Assembly: GCA_964626565.1 (NCBI GenBank)
Contig: CAZVFX010000023.1
Coordinates: forward strand, 8,201-72,200
Length of the DNA: 64,000 nucleotides
Direction: 5' to 3'
From: CAZVFX01 sp964626565
GTDB lineage: Bacteria; Myxococcota_A; UBA9042; CAIXZC01
The translations under genes were made by a program, and so were the position numbers. Below the pieces are notes generated by a model. It was not told the DNA's origin and ran no database searches. It saw only the letters and a program-made list of their open reading frames with translations. Shown piece after piece: positions 1 to 8,407 of the stretch. How positions within the stretch are numbered: the first letter of the stretch is position 1; every line of letters begins with the position of its first letter.

Positions 1-88
1 CCTTTGGCCACACCTCTTTTTCCAGGAAGCGGATTAGCGCCTCCAACTCGGCAACCGGTTGCTTGACCTCACCATTCTTGTTGCTCAT
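1..88 (-). CDS. Partial N-terminus of an unidentified protein
   Basis: An ATG on the minus strand at 88 opens a reading frame that runs off the left edge of the window after 29 codons. The visible peptide is hydrophilic and predicted helical, starting MSNKNGEVKQPVAELEALIR. There is too little to assign a family; the Glu/Leu/Lys spacing would fit a coiled coil or a small regulator. No strong Shine-Dalgarno sequence is visible. It lies downstream of, and on the same strand as, the SGNH hydrolase gene, separated by 143 bases. Confidence 0.45.
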   Translation of the reverse strand, partial: MSNKNGEVKQPVAELEALIRFLEKEVWPK

Positions 89-177
89 GCCATACCGTCC
101 CTTCGAACTGAGGATATGCCGCAGGGCATGATTAGTCGAGGATAATGTATAGAGCCGAAGCAACTCGTACTCACCCG

Positions 178-202
178 GGTTGACGTCAACCTTGGCAAGG
201 TT
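178..202. repeat. Two overlapping palindromes between the partial gene and the SGNH hydrolase
   Basis: A perfect 14-bp palindrome GGTTGACGTCAACC (178-191) overlaps a second inverted repeat, AACCTTG-G-CAAGGTT (188-202). They lie in the intergenic stretch 89-231, which otherwise shows no gene. Neither is followed by a T-rich tract on the minus strand, so an operator for the downstream partial gene is as likely as a terminator. Function is inferred only from symmetry and position. Confidence 0.4.
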
Positions 203-231
203 ACACTCACACGGGAATGCCGGTGCGGGTT

Positions 232-1368
232 CTATTCCGATGAAGGGCAGGTGACGAGGCCTGCTTCATTGAGCGAGCGGGCGAGCACCTCAGCCGCAAC
301 CCGGTGGCCCGCCGGGGAAAGATGGCAACATGTGTCGATGCGGATCTCTTCCAGGGGGTGCTTGGCCAGTTCCGGGCGCATCTCGATGACTGCGACCCCG
401 TTCGCCCGGGCCCATTCGCGCAGGCGCCCGTACACGTGGGTCGTGTTTTCGTCCTCCGGCTCCGACAGCGGCCGGTCCAGCATGGGGAACAGCGCAACCA
501 CCAGGGTGGCGCCGACCTTGCGGCAGCCTTCGAGGATCCGCTCGTACTCCTGGACGGCCAATTCGACCTGGCCACCCTTGCGTCCCGAAATCTCGTCGAA
601 GGTCTTCACCCCCGTCAGGGTCAGAAACTGGTAGAACACTGAGTTCGAAACCAGGAACCGGTTCAACCCGTCCGGCAGCGGCAGCGTGGAGAACACCGGC
701 ACCCCGTTGTGCTCCTTCATCCGGATGTCGTACGCGGCTGACCCGATCACTGTGAATTGCTCAATGTCGTTGGACAGCGCGCCCACAAACACCAGGTCGG
801 GTTTCACCGCAAGCCCGCTGCGTTCCAGCGAGATTCTCTCCTGCACCGCGCCGTAGCCGGGTACCGCCAGATTGTAGAACGCGGCCTTGCCGCACCGTTC
901 CTTCAGCCGTTGCTCGAGCAGGTATGGAAAAGACTCCACCAGCGGCACACCGACCCCAAACGTCACCGAATCACCCAGGATCACGACTTTCAGCGCGTCG
1001 TCCGCCGGCTCCCGAAATCCGCCTCTATAGCCGTTGGTGTCAAAATCCCGGGCATCCCGGTACCACCAATAGGCCTGGTCATCGACCTCTTCCACAATCG
1101 CTTCAGCCGCTGATCCGGCACGGGGTTTGGCTTGAAAATAGCCGCCCGGAACTGCGATCCGAAAGGCCAGCTCAAGCAGGGTGAGGGTCAGGAACATGCC
1201 AGCGGGTAACAGGCAGGCGGCGGACAGTCCCTTGAACAGTTTTTCGGATTTTGGATGGGCCCGGGCGGTTTTGAAAGTTAGAAACGCCAGTACGAAGAAC
1301 AGCAGGGTAAGGCCTACCGTGATGACGAAGTAGGTGGCCTCCAGGCCGCTTACCGGCTGCTGGTGCAT
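232..1368 (-). CDS. Membrane-anchored SGNH/GDSL-fold hydrolase
   Basis: Product of 378 residues. Two hydrophobic segments at about 12-32 and 47-70 anchor the N-terminus. A GDSVT motif at 132-136 supplies the nucleophile Ser134 of the SGNH fold, and the C-terminal Asp345/His349 pair (DTCCH, then LSPAGH) fits block V. Such anchored SGNH proteins often act as esterases or O-acyltransferase-related enzymes on cell-surface polysaccharide; the substrate cannot be told here. It starts 4 bases after the stop of glyS on the same strand and may be cotranscribed with it, but has no obvious functional tie. No strong ribosome binding site precedes the ATG, suggesting coupling to glyS translation. Confidence 0.8.
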   Translation of the reverse strand: MHQQPVSGLEATYFVITVGLTLLFFVLAFLTFKTARAHPKSEKLFKGLSAACLLPAGMFLTLTLLELAFRIAVPGGYFQAKPRAGSAAEAIVEEVDDQAYWWYRDARDFDTNGYRGGFREPADDALKVVILGDSVTFGVGVPLVESFPYLLEQRLKERCGKAAFYNLAVPGYGAVQERISLERSGLAVKPDLVFVGALSNDIEQFTVIGSAAYDIRMKEHNGVPVFSTLPLPDGLNRFLVSNSVFYQFLTLTGVKTFDEISGRKGGQVELAVQEYERILEGCRKVGATLVVALFPMLDRPLSEPEDENTTHVYGRLREWARANGVAVIEMRPELAKHPLEEIRIDTCCHLSPAGHRVAAEVLARSLNEAGLVTCPSSE

Positions 1369-1372
1369 GGGG

Positions 1373-3454
1373 TTACGCCAGAATCTTGGTGAAGTCAGCG
1401 AAGCGCAGGAACAGTTCGCCGATTTCGCCCAGCATGGCCAGGCGGTTGTTGCGCTGCTCCTCGTCGTCGCACATGACCATCACTTCGTCGAAGTATCGGT
1501 CGATCACCGGTTTTCCGCTCAACAGTATGTTCAGCACATCTGTGAAGTCGCACCGCACCAGTCCTTCCATAACCTGTTTGCGGAGCGGGACGAACGCCTC
1601 CCACAACGCTACTTCGGCGGGCTCGGTCATGAGCTCCGGGTCGAAAGTCCCGGTGTCGTGGTCCCGGGTGATGTTGATCACTCGCTTGAACGGCTGAATC
1701 AGGTCTTCGTAGTTCTCCTGGCCCCGCAGCGGCTCGGCGGCCAGCACCTTTTGTAACACTTCGTAGGGACACTCGAATCCCGGCGCCATGCAGGCATCCA
1801 CCATCTCGGTGGCGTGGTCCCCTGCCAGCCAGTGGCGCAACCTTCCCCGGATGAAGCCGAGAATGTCTGTGGCCAGCTTCTCCCGGTTGGCGGCGATAAC
1901 GTCCGCGTAGTTGTCCACCGCAAGTTGTACCAGGTCTGTGAGCCCCGCCGCGGTGACGCACTTCTCGGCCAGGATGCGCACGCACGCGAGCGCGGCCCTG
2001 CGCAACGCGTAAGGATCCTTAGTGGCCGTAGGCACCAGGCCCAGGGAGTAGCATCCCACCAGGCTGTCCAAACGGTCTGCCAGTGCCAGTGCCAGGCCAG
2101 CCTCGGTCTTGGGCAATTCATCCCCGGCGAAGCGGGGGAGGTAGTGCTCGAATATGGCGGTGGGAACCGCGGCCTCTTCGCCGCTCATGGCCGCATATTC
2201 TCTTCCCATGATTCCCTGCAGCGAGGGGAATTCACCCACTACCGCGGTAGCAAGGTCGGCTTTGCACAGCAGCCCCGCGCGCGTGGCCGCAGACTCGGCG
2301 TCGGGGAACAGCGCCCCGGCCAGTCGCCCGGCAAGGCTCGAAAGCCTTTGGGACTTGTCTTTCATTGAGCCTAAGCCCGCCAGGAAGGTCTGTCCCGACA
2401 AATCCTCGACGAAGGACTCAAGGTCTTTCTTGCGGTCTTCGTTGAAGAAGAAGAGGGCGTCCTCCAGCCTGGCGGCCAGCACCCGCTCGTTGCCTCGCAC
2501 CACCAGGCTCATATCCATGGCCTGGGTGTTATTCACCACCAGGAATCGGTTGGCTAGTTCTTCACCCTTCCGGAAGGCGAAGAACTTTTGATGATAGGCC
2601 ATGGAGGTGATCAACACCTCCTGGGGCATGACCAGATATTTTTCCCCAAAGCCTCCCGTTGCCACCACCGGGTTCTCGACCAAATGGACCACCTCGTCCA
2701 GCAGCGCTTCGTCCGCGATGAGTTCAAGGCCCAGGGAGGCGGCCAGCCGCGCGGAATCCTCTCTGATCTTCTCTTTTCGACGTTCCGGGGAGAACACCAC
2801 GTGGTTCTCCTCCAACGTCCTCGAATAGTCCTTGGCGTCCTTGACCTCCAACGGGCCTTTCTGGCCCATGAACCGGTGGCCGAAAGTATGATTGGACGAT
2901 TTGATGCCGGAGAACTCCAGGGGTACAATTTCTTCGCCAAAGAGGGGTAGCAGCCAGTGCACCGGCCTTACGAACGCCTGCTTCAGCGAGCCCCATCGCA
3001 TCGACTTGGGGAAGCGCACGGAGTTCAAGATCGACTCCAGCAGCGCGGGGAGTAGCGAGATGGTCTCGGCCCCGGACTCTTCCTTGCGCGCAAACAAGTA
3101 TTTGACGCCGCCCAAATCCACAGTTTCGAGTTCAGCAACGTCCAGGCCCTGGCTGCGCGCGAACCCCAATCCCGCCTTGGTGGGATTTCCGTCGTTGTCA
3201 AAAGCCACTTTCACCGCCGGGCCCTTTTTCTCCGTGACCCGGTCTTCCTGTCGCACCGGGATGCCCGCGGCGTGCAGTACCAGCCGCCGCGGGGTGCAGA
3301 AGGTATTGCACTCTTCTGCGCCCAGGCGCACTGCCTTCAGCTCTTTTTCGAACAGCCTCCCCAAATCGGCCGCCGCCTTCGCAGCCATGCGCGCAGGTAT
3401 CTCTTCGGTTCCAACCTCGAACAGGAAGTCGCGTCGTTCTATCGAAGAACTCAT
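1373..3454 (-). CDS. glyS: Glycyl-tRNA synthetase beta subunit
   Basis: Beta subunit (693 residues) of the alpha2beta2 bacterial glycyl-tRNA synthetase, which charges tRNA-Gly in the cytoplasm. The N-terminus FLFEVGTEEIPARM is the family signature, and the length matches the usual 690 or so. The start was set at 3454 because GGAGG lies 8 bases upstream and the ATG overlaps the glyQ stop by four bases (ATGA). An in-frame ATG 15 bases further upstream and a longer open frame reaching 3805 both run into glyQ and are not used. The glyQ-glyS order and overlap are the normal bacterial arrangement. Confidence 0.97.
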   Translation of the reverse strand: MSSSIERRDFLFEVGTEEIPARMAAKAAADLGRLFEKELKAVRLGAEECNTFCTPRRLVLHAAGIPVRQEDRVTEKKGPAVKVAFDNDGNPTKAGLGFARSQGLDVAELETVDLGGVKYLFARKEESGAETISLLPALLESILNSVRFPKSMRWGSLKQAFVRPVHWLLPLFGEEIVPLEFSGIKSSNHTFGHRFMGQKGPLEVKDAKDYSRTLEENHVVFSPERRKEKIREDSARLAASLGLELIADEALLDEVVHLVENPVVATGGFGEKYLVMPQEVLITSMAYHQKFFAFRKGEELANRFLVVNNTQAMDMSLVVRGNERVLAARLEDALFFFNEDRKKDLESFVEDLSGQTFLAGLGSMKDKSQRLSSLAGRLAGALFPDAESAATRAGLLCKADLATAVVGEFPSLQGIMGREYAAMSGEEAAVPTAIFEHYLPRFAGDELPKTEAGLALALADRLDSLVGCYSLGLVPTATKDPYALRRAALACVRILAEKCVTAAGLTDLVQLAVDNYADVIAANREKLATDILGFIRGRLRHWLAGDHATEMVDACMAPGFECPYEVLQKVLAAEPLRGQENYEDLIQPFKRVINITRDHDTGTFDPELMTEPAEVALWEAFVPLRKQVMEGLVRCDFTDVLNILLSGKPVIDRYFDEVMVMCDDEEQRNNRLAMLGEIGELFLRFADFTKILA

Positions 3455-4338
3455 ATGGAAGTCCTCCATTCTCTCTGTGCCAGCGGGAAGCCCAATTCTT
3501 CCCGTCTCGCCAGATATTTCTCCGCGCAAAGACGGGCCAGGTTTCTTACCATGCCGATGTATTTTTGCCGTTCCGCCACGCTGATGGCGCCCCGGGCGTC
3601 CAGCACGTTGAAAACGTGGGAGCATTTGAGGCAGTAGTCGTACGCAGGCAGCGCCAGTTCCAACTCGCAAAGCCGCGCACACTCTTCCTCGAAGCGGCTG
3701 AACATATCCAGATGTAGCCCCACATCTGCTTGTTCGAAGTTGTGGGTTGAGAACTCCAACTCGTTTTCCTTGAATACGTCGCCGTAGGTTACATCTCCAA
3801 CCCATTTCAGGTCGTAGACGTTCTCAACGTCCTGGAGGTACATGCAGATGCGCTCAATCCCATAGGTGATCTCCACCGAGATGGGGTTCAGGTCGATGCC
3901 GCCGCACTGCTGGAAATAGGTGAACTGGGTGATTTCCATGCCATCCAGCCATACCTCCCAACCCAGCCCCCACGCGCCCAATGTGGGCGATTCCCAGTCG
4001 TCTTCCACGAACCGGATGTCGTGTTCCAGCGGGTCGATGCCCAGTACCCGCAGGCTGTCCAGGTACAGCTCCTGGATGTTCAGCGGGCTCGGTTTCATGA
4101 TCACCTGGAACTGGTAGTAGTGCTGGAGCCGGTTGGGGTTCTCCCCGTACCTGCCGTCTGTCGGCCGGCGGGAAGGCTCCACGTAGGCGACGTTCCACGG
4201 TTCAGGACCGAGGCAACGCAGGAAAGTGGCCGGGTTGAAAGTGCCCGCTCCTTTCTCCACGTCGTAGGGCTGCCAGATGATGCATCCCTTCTCGGCCCAG
4301 TACTGCTGAAGCTTCAGCATCATGTCTTGAAGAATCAT
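3451..4338 (-). CDS. glyQ: Glycyl-tRNA synthetase alpha subunit
   Basis: Alpha subunit (295 residues), carrying the class II catalytic core that forms glycyl-adenylate. The N-terminus MILQDMMLKLQQYWAEKGC closely follows the conserved family start, and the GAGTFNPATFLR and EPSRRPTDGRYGENPNR blocks are intact. The ATG at 4338 is chosen because GGAGGAG lies just upstream; a TTG nine codons earlier is less likely. The gene is first in the glyQ-glyS pair and has its own sigma-70-type promoter at 4369-4397. Confidence 0.97.
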   Translation of the reverse strand: MILQDMMLKLQQYWAEKGCIIWQPYDVEKGAGTFNPATFLRCLGPEPWNVAYVEPSRRPTDGRYGENPNRLQHYYQFQVIMKPSPLNIQELYLDSLRVLGIDPLEHDIRFVEDDWESPTLGAWGLGWEVWLDGMEITQFTYFQQCGGIDLNPISVEITYGIERICMYLQDVENVYDLKWVGDVTYGDVFKENELEFSTHNFEQADVGLHLDMFSRFEEECARLCELELALPAYDYCLKCSHVFNVLDARGAISVAERQKYIGMVRNLARLCAEKYLARREELGFPLAQREWRTSI

Positions 4339-4368
4339 CCTCTTTCTCTCCTCCAAAAATCCCAACGC

Positions 4369-4397
4369 AAGCTATCATTGTCGACGGGGGGAGTCAA
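4369..4397 (-). promoter_or_regulatory. Sigma-70-type promoter of glyQS
   Basis: Read on the minus strand: TTGACT (4397-4392), a 17-base spacer, then TAGCTT (4374-4369). It lies 31 bases ahead of the glyQ start codon and diverges from the promoter of the OmpA-family gene. The same TAGCTT -10 form recurs in front of the tRNA-Leu gene. Confidence 0.65.
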
Positions 4398-4426
4398 GTC
4401 GTAACGTGCAACTGATAAAAGGTCCC

Positions 4427-4455
4427 TTGACATCCGCTTCCGGCCTTACTAAGTT
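4427..4455 (+). promoter_or_regulatory. Sigma-70-type promoter of the OmpA-family gene
   Basis: TTGACA (4427-4432), 17-base spacer, TAAGTT (4450-4455). The predicted transcript begins about 4462, giving a leader of roughly 20 bases ahead of the GGAGG and ATG at 4485. Confidence 0.65.
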
Positions 4456-4484
4456 CCTTTCGAAATGGAAAATTGGAGGACGTT

Positions 4485-6260
4485 ATGAAACGACTGCTCT
4501 GCCTTACTATCTTTGTGTCTATGTTGTTGCCCGCGGTTGCCGCAAGAGCGGATAATCCCAACGTCAACATGAACGATTTTAACCCGTCGGTCCACAGTTG
4601 GGATATCGGCAATATCGCTACTACCCGTATCGCCCCTCACCTGGAAATCTCCGGGGGCCTGTGGATGGTCTATCGCAAGAATGCGTTGAACTTGGAAAGT
4701 CCTGCCGGCGCGGGCGAAACCCAGCTCATCAGCGACCAGCTTGTCAGCGACCTCTATTTTGCGGTGCCGCTGCTCAATATCGCCAGCATCGGTGTGGACA
4801 TCCCCATCTTCTTCATCTCCAGCGGCGACGACCCTTCAGCCATCGTGAACTCCATGACCAAGGCCGAAGGCGCCTCGTTCGGTGATGTCCGCCTGTCCGG
4901 CAAGGTGAAGTTCTGGGACAACGGCAACAAGGGATTTGGCGTTGGTCTGCTGCAGGACCTGACCCTGCCCACGGCCACCGGCGACAAATTCTCGGGCGAA
5001 GACACCGTGACGTCCAAGACCGCACTGATAATAGACTGGTCCGGTTCCGGCTTCGTGGTGGGAACCAACTTCGGGTACTTTGCCCGGGGCAACTCCAGTG
5101 CGTTCAATCCCGAAATAGCCGATGAGATTCACCTGGGCGCCGGCATCCAGGTTCCCCTCATTTGCGATGACCTGGAATTGTTGCTGGCCAACAACACCCG
5201 GACTACCGCTGCGTCCGCGTTCGATTCCGACGCGCACCTGGGCTCCACCTTCTTAGGGGGCTTGCGCGTGCGGCCCATTGACGGACTCGTGCTCACGGGC
5301 ATGGGCGGCGCGGCCATCGGTCACCTTCCCGGAACTCCGGAATGGGAAGGGATGCTGAATCTTGGGTGGGAGCCCAAGCCCAATAGCTGCGACCTGGACG
5401 GCGACGGAATCTGCGACGGCGAAGACAAATGCCCCACCATTCCAGGGCCCAAGGTCAGCGCGGGCTGCCCCGACCGCGACCTCGACGGCGTCATGGATGA
5501 CGCCGACCGTTGCCCCGCAGTTCCGGGCGAAGTCGACCTCGACGGTTGCCCCGACCGCGACAAAGACAAGATCGCTGACTTCAAGGACCGCTGCCCCGAC
5601 CACCCCGGGCCTTTTGAGACCAAAGGTTGCCCCGACACGGACGGTGACGGCATCATTGACCCCGACGACGCTTGCCCCAAGGTTGCCGGTTTGAAGAAGT
5701 TCGCGGGTTGCCCTGATACGGACGGCGACGGCCTGGAAGACGAAGTCGACGACTGCCCCAAGGTGCCCGGTCCGAGCAACACCGGCGGCTGCCCCGACAA
5801 GGACAAGGACGGCATCAGGGACGCCGAGGACAAGTGCCCCGACGTCTGGGGGACCCCCAAGTACAAAGGCTGCCCGCCGCCGACTCCGAAGAAGGTGAAA
5901 ATCACCAAGAAGAGCATCGTCATTCTGGACAAGGTCTACTTCGCCTCCAATAGGGCTAAGATCAAGCGGGTGTCCCATTCGATTCTGAAGGATGTCTCCT
6001 CCGTGCTCAAGGACAACCCCTGGGTCAAGAAGATCCGTGTCGAAGGTCACACCGACGACGTGGGCAAGGACAACTACAACTTGGAACTGTCCCAGAAGCG
6101 CGCCGATGCGGTGAAAGACTTCCTGATCAAGGAAGGCGTCGAGGCGGAACGGATCGAAGCGGTCGGTTATGGCGAAACCAAGCCTCTCGTGGAAGGTAAG
6201 AGCAAGGACGCCCGGGACCAGAACCGGCGTGTCGAGTTCTCCATCATCAACCCTAAGTAG
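4485..6260 (+). CDS. OmpA-family outer-membrane protein with TSP3 repeats
   Basis: Protein of 591 residues with a Sec signal peptide (MKRLLCLTIFVSMLLPAVAARA). Residues about 25-300 alternate in the manner of an outer-membrane beta barrel. Residues about 301-465 hold six thrombospondin type 3 calcium-binding repeats (DxDxDGxxDxxDxCP pattern), and residues about 480-591 form an OmpA/MotB peptidoglycan-binding domain (VYFASNRAKI, then RVEGHTDDVG and NRRVEFSI). The combination is common in Myxococcota and Bacteroidota and tethers the outer membrane to the wall. The ATG at 4485 follows GGAGG at the right distance; an upstream in-frame TTG at 4473 is rejected. It is a single-gene unit between the divergent glyQ and the convergent sigma-like gene. 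Confidence 0.92.
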   Translation: MKRLLCLTIFVSMLLPAVAARADNPNVNMNDFNPSVHSWDIGNIATTRIAPHLEISGGLWMVYRKNALNLESPAGAGETQLISDQLVSDLYFAVPLLNIASIGVDIPIFFISSGDDPSAIVNSMTKAEGASFGDVRLSGKVKFWDNGNKGFGVGLLQDLTLPTATGDKFSGEDTVTSKTALIIDWSGSGFVVGTNFGYFARGNSSAFNPEIADEIHLGAGIQVPLICDDLELLLANNTRTTAASAFDSDAHLGSTFLGGLRVRPIDGLVLTGMGGAAIGHLPGTPEWEGMLNLGWEPKPNSCDLDGDGICDGEDKCPTIPGPKVSAGCPDRDLDGVMDDADRCPAVPGEVDLDGCPDRDKDKIADFKDRCPDHPGPFETKGCPDTDGDGIIDPDDACPKVAGLKKFAGCPDTDGDGLEDEVDDCPKVPGPSNTGGCPDKDKDGIRDAEDKCPDVWGTPKYKGCPPPTPKKVKITKKSIVILDKVYFASNRAKIKRVSHSILKDVSSVLKDNPWVKKIRVEGHTDDVGKDNYNLELSQKRADAVKDFLIKEGVEAERIEAVGYGETKPLVEGKSKDARDQNRRVEFSIINPK

Positions 6261-6262
6261 TG

Positions 6263-6335
6263 GGCTTGAAGGCTTGAAGGCTTGCAGGTACGGCAACTGC
6301 GGCGGGATTTCCCTCCACGCCTCCACGCCTCCACG
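6263..6335. repeat. Two sets of triplicated 8-bp tandem repeats
   Basis: Between two convergent genes, GGCTTGAA is repeated at 6263-6270 and 6271-6278 with a third copy GGCTTGCA at 6279-6286. CCTCCACG then occurs three times without change at 6312-6335. Both sets have the same 8-bp period. They encode nothing and do not form a U-tailed terminator. Confidence 0.7.
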
Positions 6336-6343
6336 CTTGCCTC

Positions 6344-6940
6344 TCACACAAAGTCCGAGAGGCTATACCCCTGCTGATCCAATCGCCGTCGCATCTCGGT
6401 CATAGCCCTGGCCAGCAGCCGTGTCGCCTTTCTCCGCTCCAATCTCAACTCACGGGAGACCTCGGCAACGGGGCGACGCTTCATCGCGCATTCCACCACC
6501 AGCCGTCTAGGTGCGTCGGGCAGCCGTCGCAGCAGGCGGGCGACGACCATGGCGGCCCGCCCGGCCGTGATCCGTGACTCGATAGTCCGGGAATGACCCG
6601 TCTCCGGTAGCTGGTTCGGCCCCGGCCGGATAAGCTGGACAGCCGGCTGGACCGTCGGTACGTGCTTGTCGTCGCTCCCATCCTGTTCGTTAGCGGTGAA
6701 CCAGGGTGGAAGAGCCTGGTAGTAGCGGCGGCGGTTACGTATGGCGGACGAGATGCGCCCCCTGATGCGGTGGTAAGCGTAGGTTCCAAGAGCCGCTCCT
6801 TTCTCTGCGTCGTAGAGCGGTGCGGCTTCGGCCAGGCCCAACAGACCCTCGCTGAACAGATCTTGCCTCATCTCCAAGGGCGCACCGTTGGCTTCCGCTG
6901 ACTTGACTACGAATCGAACGACCTTCATCGCCTTTTTCAT
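6344..6940 (-). CDS. Divergent sigma-70-like factor
   Basis: Product of 198 residues. Residues about 28-72 resemble sigma region 2 (DLFSEGLLGLAEAAPLYDAE followed by a YAYHRIRGRI helix); a variable middle of about 50 residues carries no recognisable domain; residues about 130-190 look like a region 4 helix-turn-helix, but the recognition helix (EVSRELRLERRKATRLL) is an unusual match. The length fits small RpoE/RpoF-class sigma factors. The start at 6940 is preferred over the ATG at 6952 because GGAGGGGG sits at the right distance before it. No anti-sigma gene is adjacent. A role as an alternative sigma factor is an inference. Confidence 0.65.
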   Translation of the reverse strand: MKKAMKVVRFVVKSAEANGAPLEMRQDLFSEGLLGLAEAAPLYDAEKGAALGTYAYHRIRGRISSAIRNRRRYYQALPPWFTANEQDGSDDKHVPTVQPAVQLIRPGPNQLPETGHSRTIESRITAGRAAMVVARLLRRLPDAPRRLVVECAMKRRPVAEVSRELRLERRKATRLLARAMTEMRRRLDQQGYSLSDFV

Positions 6941-7040
6941 TTCCCCCTCCATGTATCGCCGAGGTGGAAATGTGCAACTGGCATGCCAAGAGAGGCGGGC
7001 TGCAGGAACGGAGAGGCTTCAGGCTGTAGGAAAAGCTGAA

Positions 7041-7086
7041 AACCGGGGTCTGCAGACCCCACTTTCGGGGGGTGAAGTCCCCGGTT
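7041..7086 (-). terminator. Candidate terminator downstream of frr
   Basis: AACCGGGG (7041-7048) pairs with CCCCGGTT (7079-7086), and a perfect 16-bp palindrome GGGGTCTGCAGACCCC lies at 7045-7060 inside it. Read on the minus strand, the outer stem is followed by TTTTCAGCTTTT, a weak U-rich tract. It lies 14 bases after the frr stop, so it could end the rpsB-tsf-pyrH-frr transcript. The nested palindrome allows two mutually exclusive folds. Confidence 0.5.
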
Positions 7087-7099
7087 GGGGAAAGAACTG

Positions 7100-7648
7100 C
7101 TACTGCTCCATGATCTCTTTTTCTTTCTCGCCTGCCACTGCGTCGATCTTTTTCACGAAGTCGTTGGTGACATCCTGAAGCTGCTTCAGCGCCCGGTGGC
7201 GGTCATCTTCCGGGATGCTGTCATCATCTTCGAACAGGCTCTTGTAGTCGCGGCGGACGTTGCGCGCTGAGACCCGGGCCCCCTCGGCCAGTTTTCCAAC
7301 CTGCTTCACCAGCTCCTTGCGGCGCTCCACGGTAAGTGCGGGTATGGGCAGCCGGATGATCGTGCCGTCGCTGTTGGGAGTGATTCCGATGTCCGCGCCC
7401 AACAAGGCCTTTTCGATGGCCCCCATGAGCGTCTTGTCCCACGGCTTGACCGTGATCAGGCGGGGGTCGGAGATGTTGACGGTCGCCACCTGGTTCAGCG
7501 GTGTCGGGCTACCGTAGTACTCTACTTTCACGCCTTCGAGAATGGCGGTGTTTGCCCGCCCGGTACGCAGGCGTGACAGATCCCTCTGGAAAGCCACCAC
7601 GGTCTTTTCGAAGCTCTCTTTAGCGTCGATGAAGATTTCGTCAAGCAT
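7100..7648 (-). CDS. frr: Ribosome recycling factor
   Basis: Protein of 182 residues that, with EF-G, splits post-termination ribosomes in the cytoplasm. The family blocks LSRLRTGRANTAILEGVKVEYYG and VKPWDKT are present (first one spans residues about 26-48), as is the C-terminal RRDYKS and KKIDAVAGEKEKEIM helix. The length matches the normal 185. The start MLDEIF at 7648 lies 2 bases after the pyrH stop; the longer open frame upstream lies inside pyrH. Last gene of the rpsB-tsf-pyrH-frr cluster. Confidence 0.97.
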   Translation of the reverse strand: MLDEIFIDAKESFEKTVVAFQRDLSRLRTGRANTAILEGVKVEYYGSPTPLNQVATVNISDPRLITVKPWDKTLMGAIEKALLGADIGITPNSDGTIIRLPIPALTVERRKELVKQVGKLAEGARVSARNVRRDYKSLFEDDDSIPEDDRHRALKQLQDVTNDFVKKIDAVAGEKEKEIMEQ

Positions 7649-7650
7649 CG

Positions 7651-8397
7651 CTATTTCTCCTCTTCGTTGTCCACTAGTGAACAGGGCAGGGTGCGCTGAA
7701 GCGCACGGCCCAGATTCCCCTTGCCGTGGGCGTTGAAGACCACGGTGGGGAGGTTGTGCTGCGCGCAAAGTGCGGCAGCACTGGGGTCCATGAATTGCAG
7801 GCCCCGGGCCAGCACCTCACCATAGGTGAGATGAGGCAGACGCACTGCCGGGTCCGGTCCATCAGCCCGCGGGTCGCGGCTGTAGACGCCGTCAACCTGG
7901 GTGCCCTTGAACAGGGCGTTGGCCTCCACCTGCAGGGCGCGCACGCACGCGGCCGTGTCAGTGGAGAAGAACGGCAGCCCGGTGCCTCCCGAAAACAGCA
8001 GCACCGCGCCGCGACTGAGGGCCGCATGAGCTTCGGCCATGTCGTACCGGCAGGCATGGGGAACCGCATCCAGCGCGGTCATATGCACCGCCTCAAGCTC
8101 TTTCTGTTGTAACCGGTCCTGTAGCGCGATGGTGTTGATGGCAGTCGCCAGCATTCCCATGGTATCGAGTTTCTGACGGGTCACGGTCAGGGCCGAAGGA
8201 TTGGGTCCCGCACCCCGGCACAAATTACCCGCCCCCACCACCAGCGCCAACTCGACCCCGGTCTGCTTCGCCGTCGCGATTTCATCGGCCACGAAACCGA
8301 TGGCATCATCGTCCAGACCGTCGCCACCGGGGCCGGCCAACATCTCTCCGGACAATTTGAGCAGAATGCGCTTGAAAGGTGGTGATGAAGGGTCCAT
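7651..8397 (-). CDS. pyrH: Uridylate kinase
   Basis: UMP kinase (248 residues) of the amino-acid-kinase fold, making UDP from UMP for pyrimidine nucleotide synthesis. The N-terminal RILLKLSGEMLAG, the VVGAGNLCRG loop and the FFSTDTAACVRALQVEA segment are characteristic. The gene is 10 bases from tsf and 2 bases from frr on the same strand, the usual bacterial order. The ATG at 8397 begins MDPSSPPFKR; no alternative start fits better. Confidence 0.96.
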   Translation of the reverse strand: MDPSSPPFKRILLKLSGEMLAGPGGDGLDDDAIGFVADEIATAKQTGVELALVVGAGNLCRGAGPNPSALTVTRQKLDTMGMLATAINTIALQDRLQQKELEAVHMTALDAVPHACRYDMAEAHAALSRGAVLLFSGGTGLPFFSTDTAACVRALQVEANALFKGTQVDGVYSRDPRADGPDPAVRLPHLTYGEVLARGLQFMDPSAAALCAQHNLPTVVFNAHGKGNLGRALQRTLPCSLVDNEEEK

Positions 8398-8407
8398 GAA
8401 GTGTGGC

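Noticed and set aside
5253..6347. 364-codon minus-strand frame opposite the OmpA-family gene
   Set aside because: Antisense shadow of TSP3 repeats; the plus strand has the intact OmpA domain.
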